A stretch of DNA of 64,000 nucleotides from Sphingobacterium prati. Its GTDB lineage: Bacteria > Bacteroidota > Bacteroidia > Sphingobacteriales > Sphingobacteriaceae. A program made the translations under genes and the position numbers. Under the pieces are notes generated by a model that did not search any database, had not been told where the DNA came from, and was given only the letters and a program-made list of their open reading frames with translations. The stretch spans positions 255,144-319,143 of the forward strand of contig NZ_JABJWY010000039.1 in assembly GCF_013167215.1 (NCBI RefSeq), in the 5' to 3' direction. How positions within the stretch are numbered: the first letter of the stretch is position 1; each line of letters opens with the position of its first letter. Shown here in pieces: positions 53,170-61,236 of this stretch.

Positions 53170-55452
53170 ATGAAAATGAGTAATAAGAGAAATATATTAA
53201 TAATTGTTTTACTATTGATGACACAAGCTGCTGTGTTTGCGCAGAAGATGGTACGTCACGAACTGTATGTTCGGGACACCATTGTGAATTATGCAGGCAA
53301 AGCAAAACGGGCCATTTCCGTAAATGGGCAGATCCCTATGCCAACATTGACATTTACCGAGGGGGACACCGCGGAAATTGTGGTTCACAATGAACTGAAA
53401 GAAAGCACATCGCTGCACTGGCATGGTATCTTTTTGCCAAACAAAGAGGATGGTGTACCGCATCTGACGCAGGAGCCGATTAAGCCGAATTCAACTTATA
53501 CCTATCGTTTCCCGATTATTCAACACGGAACGCACTGGTATCATTCGCACTCTGGCCTACAGGAACAGATCGGTATGTATGGTAGCCTTATTTTGAATAA
53601 ACGTGCGGATGACAAGACTTTTCGTAAAGGAATAGATGATTTACCTACCATTCCGTTAATCATAAGTGAATGGACAAATTATAATCCAGATAATATCCAG
53701 CGGATGCTCCATACGGGAAATGACTGGGCGGCTATTAAAAAAGGGGCTACCCAATCTTATGCGGAGGCGATCAAAGAGGGTAAGTTTGGAACGAAAATTA
53801 CCAATGAATGGAAGCGTCAGCTCGCTATGGATGTCAGTGATGTGTACTACGACAAGATCCTGTTGAATGGTGCCCATTCTACGGATCTAAAGGAAGTAGA
53901 TGGGAAGAAATTGAAAGCGGGCGATAAGGTACGTTTGCGGATTTCCAATGGTGGTGCCTCATCTTATTTTTGGTTGCGCTATGCGGGAGGGAAAATTACC
54001 GTAGTTGCAAACGACGGGAATGATGTGGTACCTGTGGAGGTGGACAGACTGATGATCGCTGTATCGGAGACCTACGATGTGGTCGTGACGATCCCGAATG
54101 AGGGAACAGCCTATGAATTTATGGCGACAACGGAGGATCGGACGCAATCAGCAAGTTATTTTGTGGGTAATGGCATCAAACAATTGATTTCACCACTTCC
54201 TCGTCTCAAATATTTTGAGGGAATGAAGATGATGAATGACATGATGAAGATGGATGGTAATCTGAACGATATGGGCATGAATATGAGCCTGAATCAGATG
54301 GATATGAATGTGGTCATGTATTCGGAAATTACCGGAGATGGAAAGAAAAAAGAAGATCACAGCAAGCATAGTGGTATGGATCATGGGAAAATGAAGGCGG
54401 ATGAGGATCCAAACCGTTACAATGCGAATGCACTGGGTGATATTGTCACATTGAATTATGCGATGCTGGAATCTCCCCATGAGACCGAATTGCCGAAGAA
54501 CGCTCCTGTACGCGATCTTAAATTTACCCTTACAGGAAATATGAGCCGCTATGTGTGGAGCATGGATAATAAAATCCTTTCTGAAACGGATAAGATCGCG
54601 GTAAAGAAAGGGGAAGTGCTACGGATCACCATCTACAACAACTCGATGATGCGCCACCCGATCCATTTACATGGCTTTGACTTTAGACTCCTGAATGGCA
54701 AAGGAGCAAAGGCACCATTGAAAAATGTGGTCGATATCATGCCAATGGAAACAGATACCATTGAGTTTTTGGCAAATGAAGAAGGCGATTGGTTTTTTCA
54801 CTGCCATATCTTATACCATATGATGGCAGGAATGAACCGGGTATTTGCTGTGGATGACTATAAAAATCCATATCTACCCGATAAAGCCAAGGCATATAAG
54901 GAGTTGCAACATGAAAGCAATATGACGCATTTCATGGCACAGAATGACTTTGCGACCAACGGAAATGATGGTCAGGCAATGTTTCAGAATGCGCGCTGGC
55001 AACTGGGATCGGAATGGCGATTGGGTTACAACGATATGCACGGTTATGAGGTAGAGACACACTTGGGTCGTTTTTTTGGAAAGATGCAGTGGTTTATGCC
55101 TTTTGTAGGTTTTGATTACCGTTACCGCCGAATGGGCGACGATGAACATGAAAAGAATATCTTTGGTCAGGCAAATAAAAAAGATAGCCGGAAGGCGGTG
55201 AGTCTGGGTTTCATGTACACGTTGCCAATGTTGGTGAATTTTCAGGCAGAAGTGTACCATGATGGTATCGTCCGATTGCAGATGATGCGTGAGGATATCC
55301 CAATTTCACGAAGAATACGGGGCGATTTTATGGTCAATTCGGATCTTGAGTATATGGCCGGACTGAATTATATCATCACCAAGAATATGGCTTTCAGGAC
55401 ACATTACGATAGTGATATGGGATTTGGTGTGGGGCTATCGTTGAATTATTAA
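53170..55452 (+). CDS. Multicopper oxidase (CopA-like) with C-terminal barrel-like domain
   Basis: A 760-aa exported protein (signal IIVLLLMTQAAVFAQ). Three cupredoxin domains with all copper ligands: HWHG (83-86), HWYHSH (122-127), HPIHLHG (496-502), and HCHILYH (544-550). A Met-rich insertion (351-405, with MDHGK) suits Cu(I) binding. Residues ~600-760 form an additional domain of paired strands (DFRYR-like FVGFDYRYRRMGDD, AVSLGFMYTLPMLVNFQAEV) ending GFGVGLSLNY, resembling a CopB-type outer membrane barrel. Oxidises Cu(I) in the periplasm. Confidence 0.92.
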   Translation: MKMSNKRNILIIVLLLMTQAAVFAQKMVRHELYVRDTIVNYAGKAKRAISVNGQIPMPTLTFTEGDTAEIVVHNELKESTSLHWHGIFLPNKEDGVPHLTQEPIKPNSTYTYRFPIIQHGTHWYHSHSGLQEQIGMYGSLILNKRADDKTFRKGIDDLPTIPLIISEWTNYNPDNIQRMLHTGNDWAAIKKGATQSYAEAIKEGKFGTKITNEWKRQLAMDVSDVYYDKILLNGAHSTDLKEVDGKKLKAGDKVRLRISNGGASSYFWLRYAGGKITVVANDGNDVVPVEVDRLMIAVSETYDVVVTIPNEGTAYEFMATTEDRTQSASYFVGNGIKQLISPLPRLKYFEGMKMMNDMMKMDGNLNDMGMNMSLNQMDMNVVMYSEITGDGKKKEDHSKHSGMDHGKMKADEDPNRYNANALGDIVTLNYAMLESPHETELPKNAPVRDLKFTLTGNMSRYVWSMDNKILSETDKIAVKKGEVLRITIYNNSMMRHPIHLHGFDFRLLNGKGAKAPLKNVVDIMPMETDTIEFLANEEGDWFFHCHILYHMMAGMNRVFAVDDYKNPYLPDKAKAYKELQHESNMTHFMAQNDFATNGNDGQAMFQNARWQLGSEWRLGYNDMHGYEVETHLGRFFGKMQWFMPFVGFDYRYRRMGDDEHEKNIFGQANKKDSRKAVSLGFMYTLPMLVNFQAEVYHDGIVRLQMMREDIPISRRIRGDFMVNSDLEYMAGLNYIITKNMAFRTHYDSDMGFGVGLSLNY

Positions 55453-55477
55453 AAAGCTTGTCAGGAAAAAACTAAAC

Positions 55478-55516
55478 AAAAAGCGTCAGAAATTAACGGT
55501 TTCTGACGCTTTTTTA
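55478..55516 (+). terminator. Terminator of the copper cluster
   Basis: AAGCGTCAGAAA / TTTCTGACGCTT (55481-55492, 55500-55511) preceded by A and followed by TTTTT: strong. Confidence 0.9.
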
Positions 55517-55556
55517 TTCTATTCCGGTTCAATTTAACAGACCAGGTTTTGATCGT

Positions 55557-56555
55557 TTAAATCATCCACTTAAACAAACTCGCTCCCCAGGAGAACCCTG
55601 CTCCGAAGGCAGTAAGCATCACCAAATCGCCGGCATTCAATTTTTTGATATTTTGCCAGATACACAAAGGGATGGTCGCTGCAATGGTATTGCCCAAGTA
55701 TTCGATATTGCTGAGCGCACGATCGTCCGGAATATTGAGACTGCGGCCTACGGCGTCAATGATACGTTGATTGGCTTGATGCGGAATCAACCAGTTGATA
55801 TCCCCAATTTGTAAATTATTACGCTGTAAAACGGTATTGCAGGCATCACTCATTGATTGAACAGCATGTTTGAAGACTGTTTTACCATCTTGTTTGAGAA
55901 AACGATTGTCGTTTACGGGAAGATTGCTGTCAATAGGGTAGAGTGAACCACCAGCCTCGATTTTCAAGAATTCACGTCCAGCACCATTGCTACGCAGGTA
56001 AGCATCCATGACACCACCTTCAAGTGACGGTTCGAGCCATATAACACCCGCGCCATCTCCGAAAAGAATATTGGTGGAACGATCTTTTAGATCGACATAG
56101 GTACTGATGTTGTCTGCACCGACAACAAGGACATTTTTGTAACGTTGTGTCTCGACGAGCGAGGAAGCCATATCTAAAGCATAGAGGAAACCTGAACAAG
56201 CGGCATTGACATCAAATGCCCATACGTTTGTCAACCCCAATTTATCTAGAATAATATTTGCCGTAGCTGGCATGGGCATATCCGGTGTGGAAGTTGCTAC
56301 GATAAGCGCATCTACATCCCGCAAATCTTTATTGTATTGTTTTGCTAAATCCTGAATAGCTTTGACGGCCATATCCGATGTGGCAAGATTTTCATCCAAT
56401 ATCCTCCGCTCTTTAATTCCCGTACGTTTGATAATCCATTCATCAGAGGTCTCGCAAAACTGCTCTAAATCGGTATTGGATCTTCTGTTTGGTGGGATAT
56501 ATCCACCAACACCAGTTATTGCTGCATACGGCCTGCTCGGTATTCTTTCAGTCAT
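55557..56555 (-). CDS. fabH: 3-oxoacyl-ACP synthase III
   Basis: A 332-aa cytoplasmic condensing enzyme starting fatty acid synthesis from acyl-CoA and malonyl-ACP. Catalytic triad C120 (FDVNAACSGFLYALD), H259 (WLIPHQANQRI) and N289 (YLGNTIAAT). Full length, C-terminus GAGFSWGASLFKW. Alone on the minus strand; Bacteroidota often have several FabH paralogues, so this may serve a special starter unit. Confidence 0.93.
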   Translation of the reverse strand: MTERIPSRPYAAITGVGGYIPPNRRSNTDLEQFCETSDEWIIKRTGIKERRILDENLATSDMAVKAIQDLAKQYNKDLRDVDALIVATSTPDMPMPATANIILDKLGLTNVWAFDVNAACSGFLYALDMASSLVETQRYKNVLVVGADNISTYVDLKDRSTNILFGDGAGVIWLEPSLEGGVMDAYLRSNGAGREFLKIEAGGSLYPIDSNLPVNDNRFLKQDGKTVFKHAVQSMSDACNTVLQRNNLQIGDINWLIPHQANQRIIDAVGRSLNIPDDRALSNIEYLGNTIAATIPLCIWQNIKKLNAGDLVMLTAFGAGFSWGASLFKWMI

Positions 56556-56860
56556 AAAATAATGTACTCTTTTCTCTCTTTTTCTACAGCCAAATCTTAC
56601 AAATTAGTCAAGTTGTGATTTTGCGCCGTAAAACTACGGTTAATTTGTACAACTAAAGGCTGAAAAGATAGGTTTTTGACAAAATAATTACGTTTTTGAT
56701 TAAAATTAACCGTTTTTAACTTTTATCCTGTACTATTCTTTTAATCGGTCTTGATCAGGCGAAATTATATGCTGCTGCTGGTGTGTTTGTCGAAATTTTA
56801 ATCTTTTTAATCTTTTCAAAAGGGAAAACCGGTCTAGCAATTTTTAGCGTATTAAAGCAC
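56556..56860. other. Intergenic region, fabH / MocR gene
   Basis: A 305-nt AT-rich spacer on the upstream side of fabH and downstream of the MocR-type gene. No perfect -7 box, hairpin or gene was seen. Confidence 0.4.
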
Positions 56861-58300
56861 TTATTCAGAAGTCCGGGCAAGTTTGAGCAGCTCCTCCAAG
56901 CTCCTGATTCCCTTTTCGATCAATTCTTCCGAAAGGGATCCATAACCTAGACGCAAGCCACCGTAATTATCGTCTTTATGATAGTTGTCGGGATGGGGAA
57001 TATGAATTGATTTTTCTTTCAGTTTTTTGAAGAGCAATGCCCAGTCAACCTGATGCTTGAATGCCAGCCAGACGGCTAGCCCACCTTGGGGACAATGGTA
57101 ACTTACATGCGCTGATAGATGGAGATCGAGTTGCTTGACCATAAAGTCCCGCTTACCTCGATAATAGTTGGTTGCTTTGCGGATATGTCTTCTTACGGTG
57201 CCGTCCTGAATAAGTTCCAAAACAGCCTGCTCCATGATATTATCGCCTTGTATATCGATGAGATAACGTAGTCGAGCAATAGCTTGCAATAAATGTTCAT
57301 TTTTGCTGACAAGATAGCCTATACGAAGTGCAGGCGCAACGACTTTGCTCAATGTTCCGATGTAAATCGAATGTTGCAATTCAGCCGCGGAGGCCAGCGG
57401 GTGGTATGGTGTGTGATCGAAATGAAATTCGTAATCATAATCGTCCTCGATAATCGTGAATCCATATTGATTGGATAATTGGATCAGCACTGGTCTGCGG
57501 GCGGGGCTTAACGTCGCCGTTGTTGGGTATTGCCTATGCGGTGTAAGGTATGCCGCTTTGATATTTTTTTTATCCTTTAGATGGGGTATCATTTCTTCGA
57601 CAATGATCCCCTCTGTATCAACAGGGATCTGTATAAGTTTTGCTCCGGTATGCTCGAATATCTTCCAGGCAGCGTGATATCCAGGAGACTCTACAAAAAT
57701 ATAGTCATCCTTCTCCAGTAGACATTGTGCAATAAGATACATGGCCATTTGGCTCCCTCTACTGATACATAGATTGTCCAGGGTAATATTCATATTGCGT
57801 TCCTGGTTGAGCATGTCGGCTATGGCTTGCCTAAAATCAATATGTCCCCTCGGATCAGCGTAGCCCATCATCTTCCACCGGGCACTCCGTTTGAAAATCT
57901 GCCGGTAGGCGCGTCCGAGCTGGTCGATCGGAGCAATCTTGCTGTCTGGGTTACCATCATCGAAAACAATGCGCAACGGTGCCTGAAGAGTGGATGGGGA
58001 TTTGCTTCCTGTGGAACTTTCAGCTCTGGAAAGCAAAGTCGGGAGTTGCTGGGCTACGAAAATTCCACGGCGCTGTTGACTAACGACCCATCCTTCACTC
58101 AGTAGCTGTTGGATAGCTTCAACAACGGTATTGCGGTTTAGTTTCAGCTGTGTGGCAAGGGCTCTGCTGCTCGGTAATGCCGTACCACGGGCTAGTCTGC
58201 CTGACTGTATATCAGCGGCAATACTATCTGCCAGTTGTAAATAAATCGCCTTTGTGGAAGATCGGTCTATCTCCATCGTCAAATTCCAGGGTCTGAGCAT
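56861..58300 (-). CDS. MocR-family regulator (GntR HTH fused to aminotransferase domain)
   Basis: A 479-aa transcription factor. Residues ~10-80 form a GntR winged helix (IYLQLADSIAADIQSGRLAR and LPSSRALATQLKLNRNTVVE). The rest is a fold-type I aminotransferase-like domain; the PLP lysine is in YIGTLSKVVAPALRIGYLVS and IIEDDYDYEFHF has the pyridine-N Asp. MocR proteins sense PLP and often control vitamin B6 or amino acid genes; no such neighbour is here. The divergent gene is a Nudix hydrolase. ATG 58276 is an alternative start. Confidence 0.9.
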   Translation of the reverse strand: MLRPWNLTMEIDRSSTKAIYLQLADSIAADIQSGRLARGTALPSSRALATQLKLNRNTVVEAIQQLLSEGWVVSQQRRGIFVAQQLPTLLSRAESSTGSKSPSTLQAPLRIVFDDGNPDSKIAPIDQLGRAYRQIFKRSARWKMMGYADPRGHIDFRQAIADMLNQERNMNITLDNLCISRGSQMAMYLIAQCLLEKDDYIFVESPGYHAAWKIFEHTGAKLIQIPVDTEGIIVEEMIPHLKDKKNIKAAYLTPHRQYPTTATLSPARRPVLIQLSNQYGFTIIEDDYDYEFHFDHTPYHPLASAAELQHSIYIGTLSKVVAPALRIGYLVSKNEHLLQAIARLRYLIDIQGDNIMEQAVLELIQDGTVRRHIRKATNYYRGKRDFMVKQLDLHLSAHVSYHCPQGGLAVWLAFKHQVDWALLFKKLKEKSIHIPHPDNYHKDDNYGGLRLGYGSLSEELIEKGIRSLEELLKLARTSE

Positions 58301-58665
58301 GGGTCAATTTTATTCGGTAATTCACCCAAAGATACAATTGTTCTTTTGGATTGAAACCCCTTACGAAAATCCGATCGCATTTGCTTTTCGGGTATTGGGT
58401 TGGAGATGAGTTGTTTGCTTGTGTTGATAGTAACTGGACTATTTGTTTTAAATCGATACTGGACTACCAGTAAGGAAGGATTTAATCTAATTTTTGGGTT
58501 TAACTAGATCTCGACCATTTGATGAAATCATTGTGGTATTATTAATGAATCGTACTGCGGGGGATGATTTTTTTGAATGGGTAAGCTTAGCTTTTTTCTT
58601 GTATTAATGACCTCAAAAAGGTAATTTCACAACAGATAATTAATAAGATAGATTCACGGAAACAG
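58301..58665. other. Intergenic region, MocR / Nudix
   Basis: A 365-nt divergent spacer. On the minus side it has TATCTTTG (58327-58334) as -7 box for the MocR gene, 26 nt before its start. The plus side shows no clear promoter. Nothing else recognised. Confidence 0.4.
58327..58334 (-). promoter_or_regulatory. -7 promoter box of the MocR gene
   Basis: TATCTTTG on the minus strand fits TAnnTTTG. An imperfect -33 (TTTC) lies 18 nt further upstream. Confidence 0.5.
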
Positions 58666-59082
58666 ATGTCGACAATTACAAAGGGTTTACCAACAGCCGG
58701 ATTGATCAGTATAGCGGATAACAAAATATTACTGGCCTACAGCAATAATAAAAAAGCTTGGTACCTGCCAGGTGGCAAAATAGATGCTGGAGAGGATTCA
58801 CTGCAATCACTCCGTCGTGAGATTTCAGAGGAATTGAACATAGATCTTGACCCCAAAAAGATTTTGTACTATTGCCATATTACTGCTCCAGCCTATGGTA
58901 TGATTCCTGAGGTGATCATGGAACAGGATTGTTTTCTGTATCCACTTACGGAAAAGATACAACCAAGTAACGAAATAGGAGAAGTGAAGTACTTCTCCCA
59001 TGAAGATTATTTACGTGAACCTATTCAGGTCATCGGTGTATTAGAGGTGTTTACTAAGTTGAAAGCAGATGGCTTGATTTAA
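58666..59082 (+). CDS. Nudix hydrolase
   Basis: A 138-aa cytoplasmic hydrolase of nucleoside diphosphate derivatives. The Nudix box runs from G37 to about I59 with all catalytic residues: E43, R51-E52, E55-E56. The glycine near the box end is replaced by Asn58. Substrate not predictable. Divergent from the MocR gene across 365 nt, so they may be linked, but no direct evidence. Confidence 0.9.
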   Translation: MSTITKGLPTAGLISIADNKILLAYSNNKKAWYLPGGKIDAGEDSLQSLRREISEELNIDLDPKKILYYCHITAPAYGMIPEVIMEQDCFLYPLTEKIQPSNEIGEVKYFSHEDYLREPIQVIGVLEVFTKLKADGLI

Positions 59083-59102
59083 GTTAAAGACCATAACTAT
59101 GC

Positions 59103-59636
59103 TTAGATACCGTAGCCCTCATTGGCACAACTGATGGTTTTGGTATTTTGTATTGGATCTATCTTTCCGGTCCTGGTGTTCAGTCGCCATGCTTTGAGGA
59201 TCTTATTGAAATATTCTTTGTCTTCCTCGACAACACTAATAGCAACAATTTCGCTGTCAAATTTATTGCCTACTCTACAGTTGCAAAGACTAAGTTGTTC
59301 GTTGGCCTTAAGCTTACGGATATTGATCGTGTCTAGGATTTTATACTTTACCTGCCCCTTTCCATTCTCCTTGTCATCAAGCAGTTCATTTAAAATACAG
59401 ATCCCGTTTTTATCGCTGGTATAATATCCCGCAGCAAAGCGATAGTCACCACTTGCACTTTTGTTTGCATCTATCACTGCACCTGATGCATGGGTATAGC
59501 TGGCCAATCCCGGAATTTCATTAATCTCCCGAAATATTTTTCCATATAATGGATTTGTCTGATTTTGAACAGTGTTAAAACTTGACCAACTGCAGATGGC
59601 CAACAATGCAAATAGTATACTTGTTAAATAACGCAT
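59103..59636 (-). CDS. Exported protein, hypothetical
   Basis: A 177-aa protein with signal sequence (YLTSILFALLAICSWSSFN). The mature region contains LSLCNCRVGNKFDSEIVAIS and ends TKTISCANEGYGI, three cysteines that might form a disulfide. No family recognised. Convergent with the Nudix gene, 20 nt between the stops. Confidence 0.65.
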   Translation of the reverse strand: MRYLTSILFALLAICSWSSFNTVQNQTNPLYGKIFREINEIPGLASYTHASGAVIDANKSASGDYRFAAGYYTSDKNGICILNELLDDKENGKGQVKYKILDTINIRKLKANEQLSLCNCRVGNKFDSEIVAISVVEEDKEYFNKILKAWRLNTRTGKIDPIQNTKTISCANEGYGI

Positions 59637-59734
59637 AGCTTCGATTGATTTAAATACAGTATTAAAGATAATAAATCTTGTTACATTATTAAATTACGAT
59701 ATTAATATTTTGCTCATCAACCTGTTAAGATGGA

Positions 59735-60982
59735 CTATTCATACTTGGAAAAATCTACGGCAAATATACAGCGATTGACTTGACTGCCATTCTTTGCCCC
59801 GGCATTGGGTTCGAATTCGGTCAGACTCCAGAGATAACCATAAGTTGCTTCATAATATAGGGATTCGGCACCATAGGGCCATCTGTAACGGACGGTGTCA
59901 TCTGCGCCATCGCTGTAGCGTGCCAATCTTGCATTGGATCCGTAGGAATTGCTCGGAGATCCTGTGCAGGAGAGCCACGTCCGGTTTCCTTTTCGGAATA
60001 CACCTTGGATCCCATGGGCATGCTTATCCGTAAATAGACTATTTTTTGGTGTAACTGTAACAATACCTGAATTTTGGAGTTTACCATCCGCATCTATAGG
60101 GAAGCCAAAAACTTGGGGTACGATTGCGGCATCAGCGCTACCGGCATAGTATTGCCCGGTCCAAAATTGGGTTCCTTCATCATTGATTTGAATGGTTGAA
60201 AAGGGACTGGCATTATTGATCTTTTGATATCCTATTTGTGGTAGTATATACCGATAGTTGAATGCATATAAATTGCCATTGGCATCTTTTCCGCATTTCT
60301 CGCTGGTATTGTCACCGGTGCTGACTTCAATAATTTTATTAAGGTCAAAGACCCTGACCCCCAGATTTGTGCTGCTGAGGTAGATTTTTCCTTTGAAGTA
60401 TGCGATCCCTCCGGCATGTACTTTAAGTGGAGCGTAAGTGCCATATTGTGTGTGGCTTGTCGTTCCGCTAGGAATATCGGGTTGAACCAGAAGGATATGA
60501 CGGTAGGTCAGATAAGTGCTCGAACTTGGGCTAATGTCGATCAGGGTAATGCGGGAACCTTTGTGCTCAGCACTGTTCCGGGCATACCAGCTGACCAAAA
60601 GATAACGGACTCCATCTTTTGTGAACCCAGCAATCCCCTGTGGTCGCCAGATGGCCGTGGTTTCATCATCACTATTCCACCGGATACCCCGAACCCTATT
60701 TTCTTCGGGAATATTGAATCCATATACCTCGGTGTAAGCACTCCCACCGATCGCCTGTCGGTTTTTATTTACCTGTGAAGGATTTAGAAAACTGAATCCT
60801 GAATTGATGTAGCTACTGGTATTGACATAATTGTTGACACTGACAGCTGCTGCAGTTGTGCTCGCTTTAAGTTTCGAAGCTGTTTCAGTTTCTCCTGGCG
60901 TTGGAGCTATTTCATTTTTCTGACAGCCGATGCTCGCAACTGCAAGCATAAAAATCAGTCCAAGTGTGCGTTTTTGAATCAT
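59735..60982 (-). CDS. Lipoprotein of unknown function, possible beta-propeller
   Basis: A 415-aa lipoprotein from ATG 60982 (MIQKRTLGLIFMLAVASIGC), Cys 20 being the lipidated residue; the ORF could extend 12 codons upstream. The mature part has repeated short strands typical of secreted propeller-like proteins: RVRGIRWNSDDETTAIWRPQ, GGIAYFKGKIYLSSTNLGVR, and GYLWSLTEFEPNAGAKNG. Tyr-, Gly- and Ser-rich. Similar proteins are found in actinomycetes and Bacteroidota; no function known. Single gene. Confidence 0.72.
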   Translation of the reverse strand: MIQKRTLGLIFMLAVASIGCQKNEIAPTPGETETASKLKASTTAAAVSVNNYVNTSSYINSGFSFLNPSQVNKNRQAIGGSAYTEVYGFNIPEENRVRGIRWNSDDETTAIWRPQGIAGFTKDGVRYLLVSWYARNSAEHKGSRITLIDISPSSSTYLTYRHILLVQPDIPSGTTSHTQYGTYAPLKVHAGGIAYFKGKIYLSSTNLGVRVFDLNKIIEVSTGDNTSEKCGKDANGNLYAFNYRYILPQIGYQKINNASPFSTIQINDEGTQFWTGQYYAGSADAAIVPQVFGFPIDADGKLQNSGIVTVTPKNSLFTDKHAHGIQGVFRKGNRTWLSCTGSPSNSYGSNARLARYSDGADDTVRYRWPYGAESLYYEATYGYLWSLTEFEPNAGAKNGSQVNRCIFAVDFSKYE

Positions 60983-61163
60983 CGTTGTAAGGCTTATGTA
61001 ATTATTTACAATCTGCATTGCAAATGGTTTGCAAGCTAATTACGAAGCTAAATGATTCAACTTATAGTTGAGTAATCCCAATATTAAGTCTGTATTACGT
61101 TTGTTGTCTTTTTTTTATAGTCTTTATCTTATGCGTTTGACCTTCTAGCTTTATGTAAATGAG

Positions 61164-61217
61164 TAGCCCCCTATCACTGACGTTATCTCATTAAACAAGA
61201 TCAGTGATAGGAGGCTA
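61164..61217. repeat. 17-bp inverted repeat downstream of the AsmA-like gene
   Basis: Arms 61164-61180 and 61201-61217 are reverse complements apart from one mismatch, with a 20-nt loop. It lies 20 nt past the AsmA-like stop, so it is a probable transcript end, though no U-tract follows on the minus strand. Confidence 0.5.
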
Positions 61218-61236
61218 TATTTATCCGAAGCACAAC

